Shown piece by piece: positions 32,378-41,804 of a stretch of DNA of 64,000 nt. Source of the stretch: Nematopogon swammerdamellus. Taxonomy: Eukaryota; Arthropoda; Insecta; Lepidoptera; Adelidae. The notes under the pieces were generated by a model that made no database searches, was not told the origin of the DNA, and saw nothing but the letters and a program-made list of their open reading frames with translations. Location of the stretch: contig OX336339.1 of assembly GCA_946902875.1 (NCBI GenBank), positions 1,172,397 through 1,236,396 of the forward strand. Direction: 5' to 3'. A program made the translations under genes and the position numbers. Every line of letters begins with the position of its first letter. Position 1 is the first letter of the stretch.

Positions 32378-32762
32378 TTTTTTTATGGAAACTGGCACGT
32401 TTGGCTAGATCACCTACAACGTCCGTGATGTCAGCCCATAACACCGGGTGAACTAGGTGCCATGTCAGTGCTTCCCCCTTTGATCGTGCCGGCTACACTG
32501 AACTGGTCGGAAAACACAAACTATTTACATAGCCGTTTTAACCGACGTTTCATTCAGTGCGGTGGTACCAACCCGGGCGGGTTAAACCCTACCACCAAGT
32601 AATATTAGGAGGGAAGGGACCTACAGTTTTACGAGGAATCAGAACCTCGGTCAGCCTCCAACGGTCAGCGGTCACCCATCCAAATACTGACCGCACCCAG
32701 CGTTGCTTAACATTCAATAGCGACAGTTGAATGTCTGCACCACTGAGCTATCGAGGCTGACA
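32378..32762 (-). mobile_element. SINE type A, full length
   Basis: The inverted head at about 32640-32760 carries the 5S-like part, with an extra ~20 bp between the A box and the 5S segment (subtype also seen at 36495-36879, 42760-43123 and 49793-50173). Confidence 0.85.
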
Positions 32763-32769
32763 ACCAATA

Positions 32770-33480
32770 AAAGTATTTCTGCGAGACAGAATCTTTTCTA
32801 GTGCAGAAGACTTGGTTATTGTACTGTACGATTTCGTGTGATAGGTAATAAATATTTTCATATTTTCATTTTCATTCAAGACCGAATAAATGAATGAATA
32901 AATGAATAATGAATGTCGGTCCGTCCGTCAACATAAAACAAGCTGATAGCCGGCGGCGCGCGGGCCGCGGTTTGACCACCCATGACCCGTATACACACGC
33001 TAGTTACTGTCGTGAATCCATCTTGTGCGAAAATGAAGCTTGAAAGCAAAATTGTCTTAACATTATCTAATATTGCGCAAATGGATGAAATATGTAACTA
33101 CCGTACCGTACGATTCCAGAAGGAATATACTCAGTACGTTTAACGAGGCGGTCCACTGGTACACAGATAGAAATAAGCCGAGTCATGTTGGTGGTGTCAC
33201 CATTCACCGTATATCGCTGCACTATCGCAGACCACTGATGATAACATAATCTTGCAAGTGAACTAGCAAGCAGCAATCAGGAGCGAATTGAAATTTAAAT
33301 ATTATTTTGGAAAAAAGCGGCCAAGTGCGAGTCTAACTCGCGTGGAGAGGGTTCCGTACCATTCCGTTTTCCGTTAGAACTTTAAGATTTACGATTTTCT
33401 ACGACTCGACGCTCGCGCCAAGCGTCAAGTAAACGATCGATCAGCTTAAAATCGCAAAATGTTTGCAATTTGTTTTCGTA
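32770..33480. other. Intergenic DNA without recognised gene
   Basis: A minus-strand 69-aa frame (33067-33276) has no motif that I recognise. A fragment of the GTGCGAGTC repeat lies at 33315-33360. Confidence 0.4.
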
Positions 33481-33839
33481 TTCAGGGAGTGTCCCTTAGG
33501 AGCCTCAGAATTCCTCAGGGCCCCTCAGCACCCCTTCAGAGCCCCTCTGGCCCCTCGGAGCTCTTCCAGTCTCCTAGGGCTCCTCTGATAACTTCTGAGC
33601 ACATGAATCGAACGGACACTACTACAACCGTGAGCAAATGACTTAGTAGAGTTTTTTTTTAAATTCTTACAAGTACGTCCCTTGATACTGTAGAACCCTG
33701 GATGTCTGCTTCGTGGATATTCTTCGTTTTTAGGATGATTTTGACCATCAGACCCAAAGGCAGACATGACCAAATTATTTAGTATCCAGTATTTTTACTT
33801 TGAAGCGCGCTGTAACGCAAAAACGCAGCAGCGTATGAT

Positions 33840-34560
33840 GATCCGAAGGGGCAAGAGAGGCGCTCGGAGGGGCCCTAAGGAGCCCTGAAGGGCAAGAGGT
33901 GCACTGAGAGGCTCAGAGGGGCCAGAGGAGTTTTAAGGGGCCCGGAGAGGCCCGAGGACACTATAAGAGGTCCTAAGTAGCCCTGAGGGAACCGGAGGGG
34001 CCAGAGGAGGGCCTGGTGTTTCTGAGGTGTCCATAGCGGCCCTAAGGTGCCATGAGGGGCCTGGAGAGGACCGGAGGGGCCCCAGGAGCCCTGAGAGTCC
34101 CTAAGGAGCCCTGAGAGGATCAGAGGGGCCCGAGGGGTCGGAGGGTCCGGCGGGACTGGAGGATCCCGGATAGGCCAGAGAGGTGCGGAGGAGTCCTGAG
34201 AGGCCCGGAGAGCCCAGAGGGGCCCCAAGGGGACCGGCGGGGTCGATGGGTTCGGAAGGGACCTGAAGGGCTCGAACAGGCCCGCAGAAGCGCCCTGGGG
34301 GTTCTAAGGGGCCCTGAGGGATCAGAGAAGCCTGAGGGGATCGGAGGGGCCTTGAGGGGTTCTAAGGCGTCCTGAGGTCAGAGGAATTTGAGGAGCCCGA
34401 GGTGACCGATGGGGCCAGAGGGGTTCTGAAGGGTCCTGAGGTGCTCTGTGGGATTCCGAGGGGTTCTACCCTTAGTGCCAGAGGGGACCTGAGAGGTCAG
34501 AGCAGCCCTGAGGGGTTCTGAAGGATCCTAAGGGGCCCGGAGGGACTCGAGCCTCTCAAA
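33840..34560. repeat. Long G-rich low-complexity tract (GAGGGGCC/CTGAGGGG units)
   Basis: About 720 bp of degenerate 13-15-bp units rich in GGGGCC, CCTGAGG and GGTTCTAAGG. Its open frames are pseudo-collagen-like artefacts. Confidence 0.8.
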
Positions 34561-34904
34561 AAAGTAAAAAACACAAAACATTTCAAAAATTCAAAAAATC
34601 TGGGGCACGGCAGTGCCCCTGCCAAGTCGAGTAAACACGATCCTTCTCTCGAAGAAACTCAGGGTACTTTTGTCCTTCCTGAATTTTTCTTTTGGATAGA
34701 GGTAAATTTCATTTACCAAGAGTAATTACCAAACCTAGTTATACCCCCAAATTACAAGTTTGTACCTATTATAGTTTACGATACCTATATAGCCAGTCAA
34801 AGTTCCGTAATTTTGTCACTGACTCACTCACCGATCATTAAAAAAAGGTACTTCTAGCAGACTGTAGGTCTGACTTGAAATTTTGGATTAAACAAACACA
34901 AAGT

Positions 34905-35225
34905 ACTGTGTGGGGCCGGTACTTAATAAGAATAGTCCCACTGCATCTCTCCCCGTGCATTTCGTAAAAAGCGACTAAGGGATAAAGACAAGATGCCGTG
35001 CATAACGACGACAGGCAAGCCACCTCACACCTTGGCGCGGTCTTTCCACCTAGTCATGCAGCAGGTGGGCATTCGTGCCTTACTTGCTGCCTGATAGTAA
35101 TCTTGTCTGAATACTTTGCTAAACGTGGTGGTCGGTGTTGTGCTGTAATTTACCAGAGTACTTGCAGCACAGCACCGATTACTCTGCTTACCCCGATTGT
35201 CGGGATACGGCGTGTGGTGTGTATT
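34905..35225 (+). mobile_element. SINE-like type E (leader plus a different body)
   Basis: Begins with the leader GTGTGGGGCCGGTACTTAAT and continues into a body unrelated to types A-D (GCCACCTCACACCTTGG, later GATTGTCGGGATACGG). Confidence 0.7.
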
Positions 35226-35244
35226 GTACAAACACTAAGGATAG

Positions 35245-35467
35245 AGTGTTTTCATTTTACGAAGGCACGCGGGGTACGAGGTAGGAAGTGGTGCGAGAGG
35301 CGACCGCGCGGAGCTCAGTAGGGAACGAACTCGATGCCGGGTCGGTACACAGGTTCTACATAACTCCGCGTCGCTCCGTCGAACCGAGTCGTTCCCTACT
35401 GAGCTCCGCGCGGTCTGACACCACTTCCTACCTCATACCCCTCGTGCCTTCGTAAAATGAAAACACT
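35245..35467. mobile_element. Foldback MITE immediately upstream of a lipase exon
   Basis: Arms of ~80 bp begin AGTGTTTTCATTTTACGAAG at both ends (inverted). The element ends only 19 bp before exon start 35487, so the 3' part of the intron, including any branch point, lies partly within it. Confidence 0.85.
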
Positions 35468-35486
35468 AACAATATTCCTTGCGCAG

Positions 35487-35678
35487 GTCTGGATCCAGCA
35501 CGGCCTCTCGTGGCTCAGTACGGCTCGCCGGCCTTCCGACTGAGCACCGATGACGCCAAGGTGGTGCAGGTGCTCCACACCAACGCGGGCTTCCTGGGAG
35601 ACGAGGGCCTCACCGGACACGCTGACTTCTGCATCAACGGCGGCCGCACGCAGCCCAACTGCCGCGGCCATGACCTCC
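35487..35678 (+). CDS. Lipase exon with catalytic Asp
   Basis: Acceptor GCGCAG, then (G)LDPARPLVAQYGSPAF to QPNCRGHDL, donor GTGAGT. Phase 2 in and phase 1 out. Confidence 0.88.
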
Positions 35679-38647
35679 GTGAGTCCTAAACTTCTTCTTG
35701 TGGGTTATCGGCAGGATTGCCACAAGTGTCCCTAGTTTCTGAGTAAATTCATAATATGTATTGTCTGGGTTTTATTTTGTATATGCTTGTATGATGGATT
35801 CGGCTGACCGCCGTCGTCAGAATTATCCATGGCAGCTATCTCTTAATGGGCTCCGGGGTGTATTGGCCTAATTGTCAAAATGTCCAATTATCATAATGCC
35901 AAGAATGTAATGTCCAATACTCAAAACGTCCAATTTTCAAAACGTCCAATTATCAAAACACCTAGTTGCCAAAACGTTTAGTGGTCTAAATGTCCAGTTA
36001 TCAATAGACCTAGTTGCTAAAACGTTTTAGTGGTCAAATTGTCCAGTGATCAAAACCCAAACCCAGTTGCCAAAGTACCTACCTAAATAAGTGCCTTAAC
36101 GACGACGGCCATGGACATTCCGACGCATGCGGGGATTGCGAACGCCATGCCGACCTGACAGGTGCCTATTCGCGCCTCTATGGCGTTCACGATATGGTGC
36201 TTTCTCTAAGGTGATATTGGCTGATACCCCTTTGACTTGGCCATACACACCCATTTCAAAAACAAAGAGAATTGCAGCTAATTACATCTAAATCTACAGG
36301 GCCCCTCAGGGCCCTGTAGAACCCCTCTACCCCCTTAGGACCACCCAGAAGCTGTCAGGGCCCCTCAGGTCCCTTCAGAACCCCTCAGGGCCCCTCAGGT
36401 CCCTTCAGAACCCCTCAGGGCCCCTTAGGACCCGTCAAAACCCTGAGGGCCCCTTGGGCCCCCGGCGAGGCCCGGTCGGCCTGTCCAAAATGTTTCTTTT
36501 TTTATGGAAACTGACACGGTTGGCTACATCACCTACAACATCCGTGATGTCAGCCCATAACACCGGGTGAACTAGGTGCCATGTCAGTGCTTCCCTTCGG
36601 TCGTGCCGGCTACACTGAACTGGACGGAAAAGACAAACTATTTACATAGCCGTTTCGACTGACGTTTCATTCAGTGCGGTGGTATCAACCCGGGCGGGTT
36701 GAACGCTACCACCTAGTAAGGTAACAAGGGAAGGGACCTACAGTTTTACGTGGAATCCGAACTACGGTCAGCCTCCAACGGTCGAGCGGTCACGCATCCA
36801 AGTACTGACCGGCCCCGCGTTCCTTAACCATCAATAGCGACAGTCGACTGTCTGCACCACTGAGCTATCGAGGCTGACAGCTATCCGATCCCTTCAGAAC
36901 CCCTCAGGGCCACTTAGGACCCCTCAAAACCCTCAGGACCCCTTGGGCCCCCGGCGAGGCCCAGTCGACCTGTGCAAAACTTTTCCTTTTCGATGAAGAA
37001 CATTGGAAACATGGAAACACGTGCAGGAATCGCACGATGCAGCCACTTCACGAGCGCTTGCTACTTCGCTGCGAGCGTCCGCCGGCAGCTGGCCCCCGTG
37101 GCGGTGCCCTGCGACACCTCCTGCCCCAAGCTCGGCCGCTGGCTGCTGCGGCCCAACGCCAAGTCTATCAAGCTCGGGGACAACATGCCGGACGAGTCTG
37201 TATTACCTACTTAGATAGATAGATAGGAAAGAAAATTCTTTATTGCTCCAGTAAACATTAAACAGTAACAAATACATTAGAAAACTTACATAAGGTGCAA
37301 AGGCGGACTTATCCCTTACAGATATTTCTCACAGGCAACCTTTGGATGTTTGAGATTCGATAATATAGTGGAATGTAAGTAGGTAGTAGCAAAAGAGTTG
37401 AGCGTGAGATTTGAAGATAAAATAATAATAATAAAAATACTTTTACAATACATATTTAAGTACATGCTAGTTAAATACAAGCCATACATGTGTTAATACA
37501 TATAAATTACTAAATATATAGAATAATAATACAAATAAATATACATACATACATACTTGTCCATCCAGGTATGAAACAATAGTTATTTTTTGTTTTTTAG
37601 GTTTTTACTTCACATACCTACTTCTTTACTTCTTTTTATTTTTTTTGTTTTATGGAAACTTGACACGGTTTGCTACATCACCTGCAACATCCCCGTGATG
37701 TCAGCCCATAACACCGGGTGAACTAGGTGCCGTGTCAGTGGCTTTCCTTCATTTCATGTCGGCTACACTGAACTGGACGGAAAACACGAACTATTTACAC
37801 ATAGCCGTTTCGACCGACGTTGGATTGTATGATGGCAAAGACGTCATTTTAGACCAGAGTACTTGTGAAGACAAATCAAACGAGCCCAAACTCGATGAGG
37901 TTAGGTTGTTTCATTACAGAGTTCCTGTGGCCACCTTCCGGCTCCATCATCAGACCAGCTATGACATCATTATACTGCACTGTCATCCTATTTACATATC
38001 TATGAAAAATTTTAGCTCGATCGAACACCGGGAAGTGGGTCAAATTAAACTTGTAAGATTTGATTCAAGGGCGGTTCCGGGATTTGAAATTGGGGGGGAG
38101 GGCCCTTTGCTCCTCGGGCCACGTTTTAAGATTTGATCCCATTTTTTTTTGTTCCAAGTTCCCAGTTGTCCAATTTTTTTTTCTTTAGTTTTTTTGGTTC
38201 CGTAACCACCACGAGCTCTAAAATTTAGCGCAAACCACAGGCCCGCAGGCCTTTGGGGGGGGGGGGGGGGGGGAGGCATGGCCCGCTAGCACCCCCCCCC
38301 CCCTGTATCCGCCCTTGATTTGATTTCCCACAGACAGACACCGGGACAGGTGAAATAGTCTTGGAACCCCTGCTCAGAGGGTTCAGGTGGAATATAAAGT
38401 ATACGTGGACCCCCCAGGGGGTCTCGGCAAGGGGTCCAAAAGTGGAAACTACCATAAAAGGTTGTAATAAAATCCGAGCGTATTTTACCCTCCACTTCCC
38501 AAGTAGGCCACTGTATTTCAAGGTGATTTAAAACATGGACAAAAGCTAGTAATGCATAATTTTGTGAAGTTGATTTAATTTTGTTTCAGTGCTCGAGGTA
38601 TGTTCTGCGTGAAGATTGTCCACGACGAGGAATGCCCCTTCGACTGA
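35487..38647 (+). CDS. Pancreatic-lipase-family gene, C-terminal half (3 exons)
   Basis: Probable secreted lipase of the insect pancreatic-lipase/yolk-protein superfamily, which hydrolyses acylglycerols or phospholipids. Exons 35487-35678, 37027-37195 and 38590-38647 join in phase to 139 codons plus stop, with two extra bases at the 5' end. Seen: LDPARPLV (catalytic Asp region of TGLDPA), VLHTNAGFLGDEG, FCINGGRTQPNC, then ARCSHFTSACYFA (catalytic His in CSH), then DNMPDDARGMFCVKI and a Cys-containing C-terminus ECPFD. The GHSLG nucleophile exon and signal peptide were not found between the ALDH promoter and 35487. They may be in an assembly gap or lost, or the exons may be too diverged to see. 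The donor after exon 2 (GTCTGT) is weak. Introns contain SINEs and G-rich repeats. Confidence 0.85.
36300..36480. repeat. CCCCTCAGGGCCC-rich tract in lipase intron
   Basis: Tandem ~30-bp unit CCTTCAGAACCCCTCAGGGC and variants. It is the opposite strand of the 33.8-34.5-kb tract, and a remnant continues after the nested SINE at 36890-36965. Confidence 0.75.
36495..36879 (-). mobile_element. SINE type A, full length, inside the G/C-rich tract
   Basis: A tail at 36495-36502. The inverted head is at 36760-36878. The tract resumes after it (CCTTCAGAACCCCTCAGGGC), so the SINE inserted into the repeat. Confidence 0.85.
37027..37195 (+). CDS. Lipase exon with catalytic His
   Basis: Acceptor GTGCAG, then IARCSHFTSACYFAASVRRQ to IKLGDNMPD. 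Cys pattern CDTSC as in lipase lid-proximal disulphides. The end was chosen so that the phase matches the last exon. Confidence 0.85.
37205..37560. repeat. Dispersed repeat with CTTATCCCTTACAGA motif, copy 1
   Basis: Starts with a GATA microsatellite, then AAATTCTTTATTGCTCC. A homologous block is at 39165-39450. Probably a LINE 3' region; the class is unknown. Confidence 0.55.
37640..37822 (-). mobile_element. SINE body fragment
   Basis: A-tail end and body up to CATAGCCGTTTCGACCGACG. It is joined directly to a piece of the 44-kb minisatellite family (37822-37990). Confidence 0.75.
38255..38303. repeat. Paired G and C homopolymer runs
   Basis: A G run (38255-38273) followed 17 bp later by a C run (38291-38302). 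Possibly an assembly-fragile hairpin. Confidence 0.8.
38590..38647 (+). CDS. Lipase terminal exon
   Basis: Acceptor TTTCAG, then ARGMFCVKIVHDEECPFD-stop. Confidence 0.85.
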
Positions 38648-38726
38648 ACTTTCCAGAACAATATTCTTTACTGTTTATTTATTCGCTTGTACATATTATG
38701 TCCATATGTCATTAGTTCTGTAGTTT

Positions 38727-38732
38727 ATTAAA
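38727..38732 (+). terminator. Poly(A) signal ATTAAA of the lipase gene
   Basis: 80 nt after the stop codon, in T-rich 3' UTR. Confidence 0.6.
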
Positions 38733-38837
38733 GATTTTCTGTTTTTTTTAATGTTGTATTTTATTTCAAAACTTTCTTTATGTAAGTCCGCCATTACATT
38801 TGAATATCTGCGAGAGTTTATAGAAAGAATAAATGTG

Positions 38838-39166
38838 TTTTTTTTTATAGAAACTGACACGGTTGGCTACATCACCTACCACAACCGTGATGTCAGCCCA
38901 TAACACCTGGTGAACTTGGTGCCACGCCAGTGCTTTCCTTCGGTCGTGCCGGCTACACTGAACTGGACGGAAAACACAAACTATTTATATAGCCGTTTCG
39001 ACCGACCTTTCAGTCAGTGCAGTGGTACCAAACCGGCCGGGATAAACCCTACCACCTAGTAAGATAAGAAGGGAGTCATATCCCTTAGTCGCCTTTTACG
39101 ACATACACGGGGAGAGATGCAGTGGGGCTATTCTTTTAAAGTACCGGCGCCACACGGTAGAATTTA
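38838..39166 (-). mobile_element. SINE type C (leader plus body)
   Basis: The inverted leader at 39085-39165 ends CCGGCGCCACACGGTA. There is no tRNA/5S head between leader and body. Confidence 0.82.
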
Positions 39167-39468
39167 TTGCTCCAAGAAGAAACATTTAACAGGAATAAAG
39201 CACATAAGTTAAAACATTTAAATAAGGTGCAAAGGCGGATTTATCCCTTACAGAGATCTCTTCCAGTCAACCTTTGGATAGAGACTGGATTAATATATCT
39301 AGTGAAATGTAAGTAGGTACCTATAGTAGCAAAGAGTTTAACGTGAGAATTGAAGATAAAATAATATTATACAATACTTATTTATAATAAATTATTAGTG
39401 CATGCTACTTAAATAAAAGCTATACTTGTGTTAGTACATATAAAATACTAAATAAATAAAATATAATC

Positions 39469-39690
39469 TCACTTCCTTCCTTACCTATAATAAAATCCAA
39501 CGTCTGCTTTCTGTCTGTCTGTCTGTCCGCTTATAACTCGAGAACCACTGAACCGATTTTAATCAAACAAAATTCTACGGATAGCTTGATTCTTCCCATC
39601 AACTATAGGCTACTTACTATCACGCTAAATGGCTTATGAGGTTAGCAGTAAAGTGAAATATGAGAGCGGGCGGAGCCGCGGGCACAGATA
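39469..39690 (+). mobile_element. Helitron-like element, family 1
   Basis: Close copy of 9228-9482, ending GGGCACAGATAG. Confidence 0.55.
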
Positions 39691-39989
39691 GTAATATCAT
39701 AAAATGCGAAAGATATTTGTTTGTTTGTTTGTTCCTCTTACACGCCTGAACGGCTGGAAGAATTTTGACGAAACTTCGTAATAGTGGTAGTGTATATCCC
39801 GGAGTAACATAATTTAAAAAAAAGTCAAGTTCTTGCTAAGGTCTTGCTTGGAGTACTGCTCCTCGTAGGTACTTGTGGGATGGCTAAGCTAAATACCAGC
39901 ATGGCGGCCGTCGGGCGCCATCTTGTCACACTTTGAAAATAGATTTTCTTCAAACCCCATCGAGTGGGGTATTTATTTTTTTTTTAATT

Positions 39990-40233
39990 TTTTTTTTATG
40001 GAAACTGACACGGTTGGCTACATCACCTACAACATCCGTGATGTCAGCCCATAACACCGGGTGAACCTTGTGCCACGTCATTTATTCCCTTCGGTCGTGC
40101 CGGCTACACTGAACTGGACGGAAAACACAAACTATTTACATAGCCGTTTCGACCGACGTTTCACTCAGTGCGGTGGTACTAACCCGGACGGGATAAACCC
40201 TACCACCTAGTAATATAAGAAGGGAGTCATATC
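39990..40233 (-). mobile_element. SINE type C, leader lost
   Basis: A tail plus body, ending at AAGAAGGGAGTCATATC, the leader-body junction seen in type C. Confidence 0.78.
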
Positions 40234-40390
40234 TCTTGGAGTCATTGTCAAGAAATCTAAAAGGCGATTAAAAAAAATATAAAACCCGACTGCTAAAAAA
40301 ATTAAGGAAACAAGGAAATATCAGTAGAAAATTCTGCGTCAGAGTCCGTCAGAGGCGGACTAGGCCTGGGCCTAGGGCGGCCAATCTGCA

Positions 40391-40717
40391 CTTTTTTTTT
40401 TTTATGGAAACTGACACGGTTGGCTACATTACCTACAACATCCGTGATGTCAGCCCATAACACCGGGTGAACTTGGTGCCACGTCAGTGCTTCCCTTCGG
40501 TCGTGCCGGCTACACTGAACTGGACGGAAAACACAAACTATTTACATAGCCGTTTCAACCGACCTTTCATTCAGTGCGTTGGTACCAACCCGGGCGGGTT
40601 AAACCCTACCACCTAGTAATATAAGAAGGGAGTCATATCCCTTAGTCGCCTTTTACGACATACACGGGGAGAGATGCAGTGGGGTTATTCTTTTAAAGTA
40701 CCGGCCCCACACGGTAC
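40391..40717 (-). mobile_element. SINE type C, complete leader
   Basis: Runs from the A tail to the inverted leader end CCCCACACGGTA. It is absent from the matching position of the neighbouring duplicate (about 49515-49560), so it inserted after that duplication. Confidence 0.82.
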
Positions 40718-40881
40718 AAACTTGGTACAACTTGCTGTTGGAAGCAGTGAGCGCAGGCACAGATAGGAAAGGTGCCGTCGCCGCGCGCCGTCCGGAACAA
40801 GTGCGTGCGACGACGTGCGGGAGTGGCGAGCGCGGCGCGTCGGCGAAGCGGCCATTTACGCGGACAAAATAATTTAGCTGT

Positions 40882-40922
40882 GACGTAAAGATGAATATTG
40901 GCGTAATATTCATCTTTACGTC
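40882..40922. repeat. Perfect 18-bp hairpin
   Basis: Arms 40882-40899 and 40905-40922 with a 5-nt loop. The paralogous sequence at about 49630 lacks the second arm. Confidence 0.9.
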
Positions 40923-40974
40923 GTTTTAATACTTTTGCTATATATGTAATAAAATCACTAAATTATAAACTATT

Positions 40975-41385
40975 ATTAAGGTTCCGTATCCGGTACGGGA
41001 CCCTATTACTAAGCCTACGCCCGCCGTCTGTCTGTCTGTCTGTCCGTCCGCCCGTCTGTCTGTTCGTCCGTCTGTCCGAGGGCTGTATCTCTTGAACCGT
41101 AATAGGTAGCCCGTTGAAATTTTCACAGAATATGTGTTATTATGGCCGATATAACAACAAATAATAAAAATAAGGAAAAGTAAAAAATTCACGGGGGTTC
41201 CCATAGAAGAAACCAAAAATCATATGCGCGCGCGCCATCTACCGAATAGATTATGAAGCATTTTAAACTAATCGTGACATTTAACTAATATGAAGCATTT
41301 CATAACACGCCAGCTAGATGGTGTGAGTCGCGCTAGCCATGACATGGCGATACATTCGACTCGCACTTAGCCGGTTTTTTTTTTA
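40975..41385 (-). repeat. CTGT-rich dispersed repeat (GTGCGAGTCG family)
   Basis: GGTTCCGTATCCGGTACGGG, a CTGTCCGTC tract and a CGACTCGCACTTAGCCGG end. Confidence 0.65.
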
Positions 41386-41642
41386 TTTGTACCTAAGCTG
41401 TAAACTTTGCAGAAAGGGGCGGCTGCACTGGTACTAAACGGCTAAGGCTGCTAGTCCGCCTCTGGCTGCAGTCGAGCGTGAAGTTGTATTAGAATAGACA
41501 GATAGCTAGACTACAGCGTTTTCTACTGAACTTTCCTTGTTTCCTTAATTTTTTTAGCAATCAGCTTTTATAAATGGTTAAATTTTAAATTTTTTTGTAG
41601 CAATAGTAAACACAAGTATTGAATCACAATAGTGTAAGTTTT

Positions 41643-41804
41643 TTATTCCTCTATCCGATCGATAAACAGTTCACTCCTTACACACATGAAATTCTCAACT
41701 CTGTTGTGGAAGACGGTCTTGAAAGAGTAAGTTCCGTAGAAAAACTTGGTTCCGAAAAATTCTTGCGACTGCCGATTGACATCTACTTCTAGGTGATAAG
41801 TGTT
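41643..41804 (-). CDS. Secreted protein copy 3, exon 4
   Basis: NTYHLEVDVNRQSQEFFGTK to FIDRIEE-stop; acceptor TTTCAG. Confidence 0.85.
   Translation of the reverse strand, partial: NTYHLEVDVNRQSQEFFGTKFFYGTYSFKTVFHNRVENFMCVRSELFIDRIEE

Noticed and set aside
33067..33276. 69-aa minus-strand frame as a lost lipase or other exon
   Set aside because: Wrong strand for the lipase, with no recognisable motif or convincing splice sites.
33875..34228. 117-aa Pro/Gly-rich frame resembling collagen
   Set aside because: Arises from G/C-rich low-complexity repeats; no true G-X-Y periodicity, and interrupted equivalents occur on both strands.
35396..35671. 91-aa minus-strand frame over the lipase exon
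   Set aside because: Shadow of the plus-strand lipase exon, whose codons and splice sites are consistent.
37732..38136. 134-aa plus-strand frame
   Set aside because: Starts in an inverted SINE body and crosses into a minisatellite-family fragment and low-complexity DNA.
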